Shown: positions 33,858 through 43,971 of the stretch, in pieces
Layout of the letters: the number at the start of each line of letters is the position of its first letter
Numbering within the stretch: position 1 is the first letter of the stretch
DNA from: Pseudoxanthomonas beigongshangi
Lineage (GTDB): Bacteria > Pseudomonadota > Gammaproteobacteria > Xanthomonadales > Xanthomonadaceae
Length of the DNA stretch: 61,022 nucleotides
Assembly: GCF_016820515.1 (NCBI RefSeq)
Contig: NZ_JADHDV010000022.1
Coordinates: forward strand, 1 to 61,022
Reading direction: 5' to 3'
Position numbers and translations under genes: made by a program
The notes under the pieces: model-generated
The model's database searches: none
What the model saw: the letters and a program-made list of their open reading frames with translations, nothing else
Told to the model about the DNA's origin: nothing

Positions 33858-35348
33858 CTAGGACTCCGACGCCGGCAATGGCGCCTGTTCCATCCGGTTG
33901 CGGCCATTGAACTTGGCCTGGTACAGCGCGCGATCGGCGCGCTTGAGCAGGGTTTCCAGCGAGGCGCCGTCGGCCAGCGGCGGCTGCATCGCCAGGCCGA
34001 TGCTGATGGTGATGTCCAGGCGGCGGCCGTCTTCGAGCGCGAACGGTTGCGCGGACACGCGCAGCAGTTGATCGGCCAGCCGCAGCGCGTCGCGCTCGCC
34101 GACGCCCGGTGCCAGGATGGCGAATTCCTCGCCGCCGAAACGGCCCAGCAGGTCGCTTTCGCGCAGCAGTCCGCGCGCGCGTTCGGCGAAGGCGACCAGC
34201 ACGGTGTCGCCGGCGGCATGGCCGTGGCGATCGTTGATCGCCTTGAAGTGATCCAGATCCACCATCAGCACGGCGAGACCGCCACCCTGCGTGCGGGCGC
34301 GTTCCAGCGCGGCCTCGCCGCGGCGCTCGAAGGCGCTGCGGCTGAGCGTCTGGGTCAGCGCGTCGTGGTTGGCGGCATGGTTGAGCGCGTTGAGCAGCCG
34401 GTTGCGCGCGGCATGGGCGCCGGCCACGGTCAGCGGCGCCACCGCGACCAGCGCCATGCCGATGCGCATCGAGACGATCGCGGCCATGTCGTCCTGCACG
34501 TGCAGGTCGATCCAGCCGTTGGCGATGCCCACCAGGGTCCAGATGCACAGCAGGGCGGTGGCGGTCGCGGTGGTGAACAGCCGGTAGCTCAGTGCGCACC
34601 ACAGCAGCGCCGGCACCGGGAAGGCAATCGCGCCGGGACCGCCAATCGCCACGCCCAGCAGCACCGTCAGCAGCAGGGACAACGCGGGCAGGCGGTGGCC
34701 GGGCATGTTCAGGAAGCGCGCCAGCGGTTCGCGCCAGGCGTGGCGCAGCTGTCGCGGGGAGGGCAGCAGCAGGATCACCGGCACCAGCGCCACGTAACTG
34801 ACCAGTTCGGCCGAGAACCAGATGCCGATGGCCTGGACCAGGTCGGCGCCGATCAGCGAGCGGGCGATCAGGCAGCCCGAAAGCGCGGCGGCGAAGGCCG
34901 CCCCGGCGCAGACCATCAGCACCCGCAACATCGACTGCGCGCGCTGCAGGCCCAGATCCTCGCGCCGGAACCGGTGGAACAGCAGGCAGCCGACCGCCAC
35001 GCCGGCCAGGTTGGCGCCGGTCAGGCGCAGCGTGGCGGACAGGCTGCCGCCGGTGAGCAGGTCCGCGCCCAGGTAACCGGCCGCCGCGGCGAGCCAGCCC
35101 AGCGGGGTCGCCAGCGCGGGCCGGCGCGCGAACACGCCCAGCAGCAAGGCGTTGGTGGGCCAGAACGAGGCCAGCTGGTGCTCGGGACGGCTGAGGATGC
35201 CGAGCCAGGAAGCGACCAGCACCAGCAGGCCGATGCCGGCGGCGGCCGCGAACTGGCGGAAAACGAGGGAAAAACGGGACGGCGGAACCGCCGGAGTGGT
35301 GTCCTGGGAGTTCCCCTTGCGGGGATGTCCTGCGTGCGTACCTGTCAT
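33858..35348 (-). CDS. MASE1-type membrane diguanylate cyclase
   Basis: The 496-residue protein has about eight membrane segments in residues 25-310, arranged like the MASE1 sensory domain (ASFWPTNALLLGVFARRP). A GGDEF domain follows (about 330-490), with the active-site RFGGEEF and an intact inhibitory I-site RESD five residues before it, HDALTQTLSR and DLDHFKAINDRHGHAAGD. It should make c-di-GMP under feedback control and respond to a membrane signal. No EAL domain is present. The ATG is preceded by AAGG. It is the only c-di-GMP gene in the window. Confidence 0.92.
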   Translation of the reverse strand: MTGTHAGHPRKGNSQDTTPAVPPSRFSLVFRQFAAAAGIGLLVLVASWLGILSRPEHQLASFWPTNALLLGVFARRPALATPLGWLAAAAGYLGADLLTGGSLSATLRLTGANLAGVAVGCLLFHRFRREDLGLQRAQSMLRVLMVCAGAAFAAALSGCLIARSLIGADLVQAIGIWFSAELVSYVALVPVILLLPSPRQLRHAWREPLARFLNMPGHRLPALSLLLTVLLGVAIGGPGAIAFPVPALLWCALSYRLFTTATATALLCIWTLVGIANGWIDLHVQDDMAAIVSMRIGMALVAVAPLTVAGAHAARNRLLNALNHAANHDALTQTLSRSAFERRGEAALERARTQGGGLAVLMVDLDHFKAINDRHGHAAGDTVLVAFAERARGLLRESDLLGRFGGEEFAILAPGVGERDALRLADQLLRVSAQPFALEDGRRLDITISIGLAMQPPLADGASLETLLKRADRALYQAKFNGRNRMEQAPLPASES

Positions 35349-35468
35349 TGCCGCCTTGCGCGGACGGTCGTGTTACCCGCCCTTCGCCATCACCTTACGC
35401 CGGAATGGTGACGGATTTCATCCCGCCGCCGTGGACCAGGCCCGGGATGCATCCCCGCCGCGCCGGAA

Positions 35469-36401
35469 TCAGAGCGAGTAGCCGAATTGCTGCTTGAACT
35501 GCTCGTTGAACTCGTCGAAGTCGAAGCGCTGGTTCTGGGTGCCGGGGTGCTCGACCTTGAGCGCGCCCATCAGGTTGCCCATGCGGCCGATGGTCAGCCA
35601 GTCGTAGCCCTTCTCGATGCCGAAGATCAGGCCGGCGCGGAAGGCGTCGCCGCAGCCGGTCGGGTCGGTGACCCGGCGCTCGTGGGCCGGCGGGATGTCG
35701 TAGGTCTTGTCGGGGGTGTGGATCTGCGAGCCGTGCGGGCCACGGGTGGTGATGTAGGCCTTGACCCGCTTGACGATGTCGGTTTCGCTCCAGCCGGTGC
35801 GTTCCTGCAGCAGGTTGGATTCGTAGTCGTTGACGGTCACGTAGTCGGCCAGTTCGATGAACTGGCGCAGTTCCTCGCCGTTGAACAGCGGCATCGCCTG
35901 GCCGGGATCGAAGATGAAGGGAATGCCGGCCCCGGCGAACTCGGCGGCGTTCTGCAGCATGCCCTCGCGCCCGTCCGGGCTGACGATGCCGAAGGTCACC
36001 CCGGGCACGTCCTTCACGTGGTTCTCGTAGCTGCGCATCATCGCGCCCGGATGGAACGCGGTGATCTGGTTGTTGTCGTGGTCGGTGGTGATGAAGGCCT
36101 GCGGGGTGAACAGTTCCTCGATCACCTTGACCTGGCTCAGGTTGATGGCCTGCTCCTGGAACCACTCCCGGTACGGGCCGAAGTCCTGGCCCACCGTGGC
36201 CATCGGGATCGGGTCGCCGCCCAGCAGCTTGAGGTTGTAGGCGATGTTGCCGGCGCAGCCGCCGAACTCGCGGCGCATGCGCGGGACTAGGAAGGACACA
36301 TTCAGGATGTGCACCTTGTCCGGCAGGATGTGGTTCTTGAACTGGTCCGGGAACACCATGATGGTGTCGTAGGCGAGGGAACCACAAATCAGTGCGGACA
36401 T
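35469..36401 (-). CDS. PfkB-family sugar/nucleoside kinase (adenosine kinase-like)
   Basis: The 310-residue protein starts MSALICGSLAYDTIMVFPDQFKNHI and carries the PfkB signatures GGCAGNIAYNLKLLGGDPIPMATVG near 47-72 and the C-terminal DPTGCGDAFRAGLIFG (anion hole and catalytic Asp; the usual GAGD is GCGD). The type most similar in memory is bacterial adenosine kinase or related carbohydrate kinases, which phosphorylate the 5' hydroxyl of the sugar with ATP. An ATG at 36401 was chosen over the TTG two codons earlier. It is divergent from mreB with a long gene-free region in between. Confidence 0.85.
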   Translation of the reverse strand: MSALICGSLAYDTIMVFPDQFKNHILPDKVHILNVSFLVPRMRREFGGCAGNIAYNLKLLGGDPIPMATVGQDFGPYREWFQEQAINLSQVKVIEELFTPQAFITTDHDNNQITAFHPGAMMRSYENHVKDVPGVTFGIVSPDGREGMLQNAAEFAGAGIPFIFDPGQAMPLFNGEELRQFIELADYVTVNDYESNLLQERTGWSETDIVKRVKAYITTRGPHGSQIHTPDKTYDIPPAHERRVTDPTGCGDAFRAGLIFGIEKGYDWLTIGRMGNLMGALKVEHPGTQNQRFDFDEFNEQFKQQFGYSL

Positions 36402-36632
36402 CGGCAAGGCTCGGCGGGTGGACGGCGGCCGGCCATGCCTGGCCGGTCGAAAAAAACGGGACGGCCACCCCGGTTCGGGCGGGCCGGTGCGAAGGTTACC
36501 GGCTGAGGGCGCGCGGGGCCAGTCTTGATCCGCCCCCGGCGAACCGTACGTGGAGGCCGCCGGCGGTATCCATCCGCATCGGTCGAACCGTCGCCATGCG
36601 CGTTTTTCCCCGCATTTTCACGAGATTTTTCC
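36402..36632. other. Gene-free region upstream of mreB
   Basis: The gap between the kinase and mreB is 334 bases. Apart from the mreB promoter (36633-36661), the only structure is a GGCCGGCCATGCCTGGCCGG hairpin near 36427-36446 followed by AAAAAA on the plus strand; its orientation does not make a terminator for either neighbour. Confidence 0.4.
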
Positions 36633-36661
36633 TTGCCCGCGCACAGGCGGGTTGCTAGGCT
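36633..36661 (+). promoter_or_regulatory. Promoter of the mre operon
   Basis: TTGCCC (36633-36638), 17 bases, then TAGGCT (36656-36661), with TGC immediately before the -10 box (extended -10). Transcription would begin near 36668, leaving a leader of about 68 bases to the mreB ATG. Confidence 0.6.
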
Positions 36662-36663
36662 AG

Positions 36664-37782
<1,119 letters not shown>

Positions 37783-37784
37783 GG

Positions 37785-37961
37785 CTGGGGATGCGGAACC
37801 GGGGGCGGGGAATGGGTGTCTGTTCTTTCCGTGGTTCCGGTTCGCGCGTCCACCCGCCGTTTTCGCGACGGGGATCTGAAACACCCGCAACGACTCCCGA
37901 CCCGGAATGCCGCCCGCGCGCATTCCGGCTTTCCCGATTCCCCCCATCCGATTCCCGGCCC
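37785..37961. repeat. Degenerate GGGATTS-type repeat between mreB and mreC
   Basis: The left side (from 37785) has GGCTGGGGATGCGGAACCGGGGGCGGGG and the right side, up to 37961, GATTCCCCCCATCCGATTCCCGGCC, which resembles the arms of the hairpins at 21666 and 42681 with many changes. It looks like a decayed copy; the likeness could be chance given the base composition. Confidence 0.3.
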
Positions 37962-37963
37962 TG

Positions 37964-39082
37964 ATGCCTGCCTACGCCGGTCCTCCCGTCGCCTCCCGCC
38001 CCGGAGAAGTCGCCAGCACCCTGCGCCTGCTGGGCTATCTGGCGCTGGCGATCGCCCTGATCGTGCTGGATCACCGCGGCGGCTGGCTGTCGCAGGCGCG
38101 TGCGCAGGTCAGCGTGGTGACCCAGCCGCTGTGGTGGCTGGCGGGCCTGCCCGGGCGGGTCGGCACGCGGGTCAAGGACGATGCGGTGACCCGCACCCGG
38201 CTGATGGAGGAAAACCGCCAGCTGCGCAATGAGCTGCTGGTGGCCAATGCCCGCCTGACCCGGCTCAGCACGGCGGCGGCCGACAACATGCAGCTGCGCG
38301 CGTTGCTGGGCGTGGCCGAGAGTCGTGGCCTGGACGTGCAGCTGGCGCCGATCCTCGACATCGATCTGGATCCCACCCGCCAGCGCCTGGTGCTGGATGC
38401 CGGCAGCGGCGACGGCGTGCGCATCGGCCAGCCGGTCATCGACGCCGGCGGCCTGATGGGACAGATCACGCAGGTGACCCCGGCGCATGCGATCGTCCTG
38501 CTGCTGACCGATCCCGATCACGCGGTGCCGGTGGTGGTCGCCAGCAGCGGCGTGCGCCTGATCGCCTACGGGCGCGGCCGCCGCGATCTGCTGGAACTGG
38601 CCGATATCCCGCTCAACAGCGGGGTCAAGGTGGGTGACGTGGTGGTCACGTCCGGCCTGGGCGGGCGGTTCCCCGCCGGCTTCCCGGTCGGGACCATCGC
38701 CGCCCTGAGGCCGGATGACAGCCATGCCTTCCTGGTTGGCGACGTGCGCCCGGCCGCGCAACTGGATCGCGGCCGCGACGTCCTGCTGCTGCGCTCGGCG
38801 CCGCCGCTGCGCCTGCCGTTGCCGGCCACGCGTCCGGCCAACGCACCGGTCGATCCGGACAGCGTGCCGGTCACGCCGGCCGTGAACGGCGTGACGCCGG
38901 CAACGGGCGGCGCCGCCAACGCGGCCGGTGCCGCGACACCCGGCTCCGTCGGCACGGCAACGACCACCCCTTCACCCGCCGGTACATCGGCCAATCCGCC
39001 GCGCACCAGCGCCGCGCCCTCCCCGCAGACGCCGCCGCCGTCGGCCAGTCAGGCCACTCCGGCCACGGAGCCTGCACGATGA
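37964..39082 (+). CDS. mreC: Rod shape-determining protein MreC
   Basis: The 372-residue protein has a short cytoplasmic tail, one membrane helix (LRLLGYLALAIALIVLD), a coiled coil (TRLMEENRQLRNELLVANARLTRL) and the periplasmic beta domains (IVLLLTDPDHAVPVVVASSGVRLIAYG, GDVVVTSGLGGRFPAGFPVGTI). From about residue 275 a long, low-complexity tail of Pro, Thr, Ala and Ser (about 95 residues) extends the normal MreC, which is unusual. MreC activates PBP2. The ATG at 37964 is chosen as the last before the conserved region. mreD overlaps it by ATGA. Confidence 0.95.
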   Translation: MPAYAGPPVASRPGEVASTLRLLGYLALAIALIVLDHRGGWLSQARAQVSVVTQPLWWLAGLPGRVGTRVKDDAVTRTRLMEENRQLRNELLVANARLTRLSTAAADNMQLRALLGVAESRGLDVQLAPILDIDLDPTRQRLVLDAGSGDGVRIGQPVIDAGGLMGQITQVTPAHAIVLLLTDPDHAVPVVVASSGVRLIAYGRGRRDLLELADIPLNSGVKVGDVVVTSGLGGRFPAGFPVGTIAALRPDDSHAFLVGDVRPAAQLDRGRDVLLLRSAPPLRLPLPATRPANAPVDPDSVPVTPAVNGVTPATGGAANAAGAATPGSVGTATTTPSPAGTSANPPRTSAAPSPQTPPPSASQATPATEPAR

Positions 39083-39558
39083 GCCGTATCCGCAGCGGCT
39101 GGATCCTGCCGCTCAGTTTCATCGTCGCCCTGTTGCTGGGCCTGCTGCCCTTGCCGGAGATGCTGCAGCCGCTGCGTCCCTACTGGCTGGCGCTGGTGCT
39201 GGCCTACTGGGTGATCGAAACACCCGAGCGCGCCGGCCTGGGACTGGCGATGGGCGTGGGCGTGATCGCCGACGTGATGTTCGGCAGCCTGCTGGGCGAA
39301 CAGGCGCTGCGGCTGGTGATCATGGCCTTCATCCTGCAGCGGTTCCGCCTGCAGCTGCGGTTCTTCCCGGTATCCCAGCAGGCGCTCGCCATCGGCGGCC
39401 TGCTCATCAACGACCGTATCGTCGACGCGGCCATCCACTGGCTGCTCGGTGAACCCCGGTTGCCCTGGAATTACTGGTGGGCGCCGCTGCTGGGCATGCT
39501 GCTGTGGCCGTTGATCTACGTGCTGCTGGACATGCTGCGCCAGGGCCGGCGCAACTGA
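39079..39558 (+). CDS. mreD: Rod shape-determining protein MreD
   Basis: The 159-residue inner-membrane protein has five or six hydrophobic segments (WILPLSFIVALLLGLLPLPE, YWLALVLAYWVI, GLGLAMGVGVIADVMFGSLLGEQALRLVIMAFILQRF) and the conserved FGSLLGEQALR region. MreD partners with MreC and the rest of the elongasome. Its ATG overlaps the mreC stop. mrdA follows after 7 bases. Confidence 0.93.
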   Translation: MSRIRSGWILPLSFIVALLLGLLPLPEMLQPLRPYWLALVLAYWVIETPERAGLGLAMGVGVIADVMFGSLLGEQALRLVIMAFILQRFRLQLRFFPVSQQALAIGGLLINDRIVDAAIHWLLGEPRLPWNYWWAPLLGMLLWPLIYVLLDMLRQGRRN

Positions 39559-39565
39559 TCCGGCC

Positions 39566-41560
39566 ATGATCAGCCGCCGCGCCGCCAAGAATCCGCACGC
39601 CGAGGCCGAGCAGTTCCGGCGTCGCGCGATGCTGGGCTTCGCGGTGGTCGCGCTGGCGCTGATCGGCCTGGGCGGCTGGTACTTCAAGCTGCAGGTGCTG
39701 GATCACGACGAGTACGCCACGCGTTCGGAAGCCAACCGGATCAAGCCGCGCCCGGTGGTGCCGGGACGTGGCGCCATCTACGACCGCAATGGCGTGCTGC
39801 TGGCGGAGAACGTGCCGGCGTTCCGCCTGGACGTCACCCCGGACAAGGTCGGCGATCCGGCCCGCCTGATCGCCGAACTGGGTCGGGTCATCGCGCTGGC
39901 GCCGGAAGACATCGAACGCTTCGAGGCCACCCGCAAGAGCACGCGCGGGTTCCGCCCGATCACCCTCAAGCTGCGCGTCAGCGAAGAGGAAATGGCCCGC
40001 TTCGCGGTGGATCGCTGGCGCTTCCCCGGCGTGGAGCTGGTGCCGTACCTGACCCGGCGCTATCCCTACGGCGACCTGTTCGCGCACATCATCGGCTACG
40101 TCGGCCGCATCGACGAGAAGGATCTGGAAGTCCTCGGCGAGGGCAACGCCGCGCTCACCCACATCGGCAAGACCGGCCTGGAGCGCTATTACGACGAGGC
40201 GCTGCGCGGCAAGGTCGGCTACGAGAAGGTCGAGACCAACGTCGAAGGCCGCGCGCTGCGGGTGGTCGGCCGGGTGCCGGCGGTGGCGGGCACGGACCTG
40301 CGCCTGAGCGTGGACCTGAAACTTCAACAGGCGCTGGTCGCCGCGTTCGGCGAACACGAAGGTTCGGCGATCGCGATGGATCCGCGCACCGGCGAGATCC
40401 TGGCGATGGTCAGCCTGCCCAGCTACGACCCCAACCTGTTCGTCAACGGCATCTCCAGCAAGGATTTCAAGGCGCTCAACGAGAATCCCTCGCGCCCGCA
40501 GTTCAACCGCCTGGTGCTGGGCGGCGTGGCGCCCGGTTCGACGCTGAAGCCGCTGATCGCGCTGGCCGGCCTGGACAGCGGCCTGCGCCGGCCCGAGGAC
40601 AAGGTGTTGTCCACCGGCATGTTCTACCTGCCCGGCACCAGCCGTGGCTGGGGTGACGCGCATCGCGGCGGCCACGGCTGGACCGATCTGCGCAAGTCGA
40701 TCGCGCAGTCGGTGAACACCTATTACTACCGGCTGGCGCTGGATCTGGGCATCGAACGCTTCGACGATTACATGACCCGCTATGGCTTCGGCCATCCGAC
40801 CGGCATCGACCTGACCGGCGAGATCAGCGGCATCCTGCCGTCGCCCGCCTACAAGGCCAAGAGTCGCAAGGAGCGCTGGTATCCCGGCGACACCGTCAAC
40901 ATCGCCATCGGCCAGGGCGACTGGAAGGTCACCCCGCTGCAACTGGTGCGGGCGATCTCCGCGATCGCCGACGGCAACCTGCGCCAGCCGCACCTGGTGC
41001 GCGATCAGCGCACCGGCTTCGACGCCGCGTGGACGCCGCTGCCGGTGGCCACGCCGCTGCCGATCAGCCCGAGCCCGGCCAATGTGCAGGTCGTACGCGA
41101 AGGCATGATGGCGACCATGCAGCCGGGCGGCACCGGCGCCTCGATGGCGCGTGGCGCGCCCTACCTGATGGCGGGCAAGACCGGCACCGCGCAGGTGATC
41201 AGCCGGCGCGGCACCGCCGCGGTCAATCCCAAGAGCCTGCCCATGCACCTGCGCCATCGCTCGCTGTTCGTGGGCTTCGCTCCGGCCGATGCGCCGGCCA
41301 TCGCGATCGCGGTGGCGGTGGAAGGCGGCGGCTACGGCGGCACCACCGCCGCGCCGATCGCGCGCAAGATCCTGGATGCCTTCATGCTGGGCAAGATGCC
41401 GGAGGGGGTCGATGATCCGGAAGCGGCGAGCAGCGATCCCGAAGCACTGCCGGTGACGGCCGCACCGGGCACCCCACCACCCGCCACGACGAATGCGCCC
41501 GCGGCCACGCCCGCCGCGCCATCGCCGGCCGGTCCCACGCCGCCGGGACGCGCGCCATGA
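39566..41560 (+). CDS. mrdA: Penicillin-binding protein 2 (elongation transpeptidase)
   Basis: The 664-residue class B PBP has a short cytoplasmic segment, one membrane anchor (AMLGFAVVALALIGLGGWYF), the pedestal domain (PVVPGRGAIYDRNGVLLAEN), and the transpeptidase domain with the active serine in PGSTLKP (S325 to K328), SVN (in AQSVNTYYY) and KTG at 538-540. It cross-links lateral wall peptidoglycan, with RodA as its glycosyltransferase partner. A C-terminal Pro/Ala-rich extension (about 610-664) is longer than in E. coli. Gene order and spacing (7 bases after mreD, ATGA overlap with rodA) show one operon. Confidence 0.97.
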   Translation: MISRRAAKNPHAEAEQFRRRAMLGFAVVALALIGLGGWYFKLQVLDHDEYATRSEANRIKPRPVVPGRGAIYDRNGVLLAENVPAFRLDVTPDKVGDPARLIAELGRVIALAPEDIERFEATRKSTRGFRPITLKLRVSEEEMARFAVDRWRFPGVELVPYLTRRYPYGDLFAHIIGYVGRIDEKDLEVLGEGNAALTHIGKTGLERYYDEALRGKVGYEKVETNVEGRALRVVGRVPAVAGTDLRLSVDLKLQQALVAAFGEHEGSAIAMDPRTGEILAMVSLPSYDPNLFVNGISSKDFKALNENPSRPQFNRLVLGGVAPGSTLKPLIALAGLDSGLRRPEDKVLSTGMFYLPGTSRGWGDAHRGGHGWTDLRKSIAQSVNTYYYRLALDLGIERFDDYMTRYGFGHPTGIDLTGEISGILPSPAYKAKSRKERWYPGDTVNIAIGQGDWKVTPLQLVRAISAIADGNLRQPHLVRDQRTGFDAAWTPLPVATPLPISPSPANVQVVREGMMATMQPGGTGASMARGAPYLMAGKTGTAQVISRRGTAAVNPKSLPMHLRHRSLFVGFAPADAPAIAIAVAVEGGGYGGTTAAPIARKILDAFMLGKMPEGVDDPEAASSDPEALPVTAAPGTPPPATTNAPAATPAAPSPAGPTPPGRAP

Positions 41561-42675
41561 TCGAAATGCTGCGCTGGGCCATCGATCTGCTGCGCTACCT
41601 GTTGCGCACTCTGGACTGGCCGCTGCTGGGCGCGCTCGGCGCGCTGATGGCGATCGGACTGGCGGTGCTGTACAGCGCCGGCGGCGAGGATCTGGGGTCG
41701 CGCCTGTTGCTGGCGCAGGGCGCGCGCTTCGCGGTCGGGCTGGTGGCGATGTGGGCTTTGTCGCGGGTATCGCCGGTGCGCCTGCGCGGCTGGACGCCCG
41801 GCGTGTTCATCGCCTCGCTGCTGCCGCTGCTGCTGGTGCTGTTCATCGGCACCGGCAAGCATGGCCGCCACTGGATCGACCTGAAGGTGTTCTACCTGCA
41901 GCCGTCCGAGCTGCTGAAGATCACCCTGCCGATGATGATGGCCTGGTACCTGCATCGCGAGCCGCTGCCGCCGCGCATCAGGACGGTGATCATCGCCGGC
42001 ATCCTGATCGCCATTCCCACCGGCCTGATCCTGCTGCAACCGGATTTCGGCACCGGCATGCTGGTCGCGGCCAGCGGCGTGTTCGCGCTGCTGCTGGCCG
42101 GCCTGCCGTGGTGGTGGGTGGGCGTGGGCGTGGGCAGCGTGGCCGCCGCCGCGCCGGTGGCGTGGTTCTGGTTCCTGCGCCCCTACCAGAAGGATCGCAT
42201 CCTGACCTTCCTCAATCCGGAGAACGATCCGCTCGGCACGGGCTGGAACATCATCCAGTCCAAGATCGCCATCGGCGGTGGCGGGCTGTCGGGCAAGGGC
42301 TGGGGGCAGGGCTCGCAGTCGCACCTGAACTACCTGCCCGAACACACCACCGACTTCATCTTCGCGGTGCTGTCCGAGGAGTTCGGCTGGATCGGCGTGG
42401 CGGTGGTGCTGGCGCTGTACCTGTTCGTGATCGGGCGCTGCCTGTGGATCGCCATCGAGGCGCGCGACACCTATTCGCGCCTGCTGGCCGGCTCGCTGGG
42501 CCTGGCCTTCTTCGTCTACGTGATCGTCAACGGCGGCATGATCTCCGGCCTGCTGCCGGTGGTCGGCGTGCCGATGCCGCTGCTGAGCTACGGCGGCACC
42601 TCGGCGGTCTCGCTGCTGGCCGGCCTGGGCCTGGTGATGGCGGTACGCGCGCACCGGCCAGTGCATGGGTATTGA
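41557..42675 (+). CDS. rodA: Peptidoglycan glycosyltransferase RodA
   Basis: The 372-residue SEDS-family protein has ten membrane segments and the signatures LYSAGG, HGRHWIDLKVFYLQPSELLKI, NIIQSKIAIGGGGLSGKGWGQGSQSHLNYLPEHTTDFIFAVLSEEFGWIG and PMPLLSYGGTSAVSLLAGLGLVM. The Asp of TTDFIF is the catalytic-site residue. It polymerises lipid II for wall elongation with PBP2. Its ATG overlaps the mrdA stop. It is followed by a long heptamer hairpin and then mltB. Confidence 0.97.
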   Translation: MIEMLRWAIDLLRYLLRTLDWPLLGALGALMAIGLAVLYSAGGEDLGSRLLLAQGARFAVGLVAMWALSRVSPVRLRGWTPGVFIASLLPLLLVLFIGTGKHGRHWIDLKVFYLQPSELLKITLPMMMAWYLHREPLPPRIRTVIIAGILIAIPTGLILLQPDFGTGMLVAASGVFALLLAGLPWWWVGVGVGSVAAAAPVAWFWFLRPYQKDRILTFLNPENDPLGTGWNIIQSKIAIGGGGLSGKGWGQGSQSHLNYLPEHTTDFIFAVLSEEFGWIGVAVVLALYLFVIGRCLWIAIEARDTYSRLLAGSLGLAFFVYVIVNGGMISGLLPVVGVPMPLLSYGGTSAVSLLAGLGLVMAVRAHRPVHGY

Positions 42676-42680
42676 TCGGG

Positions 42681-42772
42681 CCGGGATTGGGGATTCGGGA
42701 TTGGGGATTTGCAAAAGCAGAAGCAGAGCTTTCGCTGTTCACGAATCCCGTATCCCGAATCCCCAATCCCGG
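42681..42772. repeat. GGGATTS heptamer hairpin between rodA and mltB
   Basis: Left arm 42681-42709 (29 bases, identical to that at 21666-21694) pairs with the right arm 42744-42772 at 27 of 29 positions, around a loop of 34 bases. The element sits 5 bases after the rodA stop region and before the mltB promoter. Confidence 0.85.
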
Positions 42773-42806
42773 CCCCTAAAACATTCACTATTCCTCACGT
42801 TGAGCG

Positions 42807-42815
42807 TGCTACCCT
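42807..42815 (+). promoter_or_regulatory. Extended -10 close to mltB start
   Basis: TGC followed by TACCCT (42810-42815) ends 7 bases before the mltB ATG at 42823. It suggests mltB-rlpA can be transcribed on its own, possibly leaderless. Confidence 0.4.
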
Positions 42816-42822
42816 CGCGCCG

Positions 42823-43971
42823 ATGATTCGACGCGCCCTTGTCTGCCTGATCACCTTCGGCCTGGTTGCCTGCGCGACTCCGCCGAAGAACCCGCCGACC
42901 GCCGCGCCCGCGGCGAGCGGAGCCCAGTCACCCGCTCCGAAAACTTCGGCCAATCCGGCCGAAACCTCGGTGGAGCGCGTGGCCGACGTGCCGATCCTCG
43001 TGGAGGATTTCGCCACCGCGCGCGCCAATTTCGTGCGCGATACCGCGGCGCGCTACGGCATCGACCCGCAGTACATCGATTCGGTGCTGTCGCAGGCGGT
43101 GTTCCGCGACGACGTGATCGCGCTGATGTCGCGGCCCGCCGAGCGGGTCAAGCCATGGAGCGAGTACCGGCCCAACTTCATCACTGCCTCGCGCATCAGC
43201 GGCGGGCAGGCATTTCTCGCGAAGCATCGCGACGCGCTGGCGCGCGAGGAAAAGGCCTACGGTGTACCGGCCGAGATCGTCGTCGCCATCATCGGCGTCG
43301 AGACCAGCTACGGCGGCTACACCGGCAAGCACCGCGTGCTGGACGCGCTGTACACGCTGGCGTTCCGCTATCCGCGCAGCGGCAATCCCGCGCGCGCCGC
43401 CTACGAGCAGCGCCGCGAGCTGTTCTTCCGCGACGAGCTGGCGCAGCTGTTCGCGCTGGGCCGCGAGGAGAAGCTGGACATCACCACCCTGATCGGCAGC
43501 TACGCCGGCGCGATGGGCATGGGCCAGTTCATGCCGTCCAGTTACCGCGAGTTCGCGGTGGACGGCAACGGCGACGGCCGCCGGGATCTGTTCAACAGCG
43601 TCGATGACGTGTTCGCCTCGGTCGCCAATTACTTCCGCAAGAAGGGCGGCGAGCGCGGCGGCTGGGTGCCGGGCGGTCCGGTGGTGGCGCGCGCCGAACT
43701 GCAGGCCGGCTATCCCGAGTTCAACCCGGACACCTGGACCCCCGACTACACCCTGGCCGATCTGGCCCAGCGCGGTTACCGTCCGCTGGAGCCGGTCGCC
43801 GCCGACGCCACCGCCACCCTGGTGTCGCTGGAAGGCAGCGCCGGCAAGCAGTATTGGCTGGGCTTCCAGAACTACTACGCGATTACCCGCTACAACAACT
43901 CCAAGATGTACGCGATGGCCGTGTACCAGCTGTCCCAGGCCATCGCCGGCAGGGAGATTCCGCCCGCATGA
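42823..43971 (+). CDS. mltB: Membrane-bound lytic murein transglycosylase B
   Basis: The 382-residue lipoprotein (lipobox LVAC) belongs to the MltB/Slt35 family. The catalytic Glu lies in IIGVETSYGGYTGKHRVLDALYTLAFRYPRSG, with AMGMGQFMPSSYREFAVDGNGDGRRDLFNSVDDVFASVANYF; the DGNGDGRRD loop is the EF-hand-like site also seen in E. coli. It cleaves the glycan strand of peptidoglycan to form anhydro ends. The ATG at 42823 starts the lipoprotein signal MIRRALVCLITFGLVAC. rlpA overlaps its stop by ATGA. Confidence 0.95.
   Translation: MIRRALVCLITFGLVACATPPKNPPTAAPAASGAQSPAPKTSANPAETSVERVADVPILVEDFATARANFVRDTAARYGIDPQYIDSVLSQAVFRDDVIALMSRPAERVKPWSEYRPNFITASRISGGQAFLAKHRDALAREEKAYGVPAEIVVAIIGVETSYGGYTGKHRVLDALYTLAFRYPRSGNPARAAYEQRRELFFRDELAQLFALGREEKLDITTLIGSYAGAMGMGQFMPSSYREFAVDGNGDGRRDLFNSVDDVFASVANYFRKKGGERGGWVPGGPVVARAELQAGYPEFNPDTWTPDYTLADLAQRGYRPLEPVAADATATLVSLEGSAGKQYWLGFQNYYAITRYNNSKMYAMAVYQLSQAIAGREIPPA

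Noticed and set aside
36427-36452. Hairpin near a run of six A as a terminator for the kinase gene
   Set aside because: Read on the minus strand the T-run precedes the hairpin, so it does not fit a terminator for that gene.
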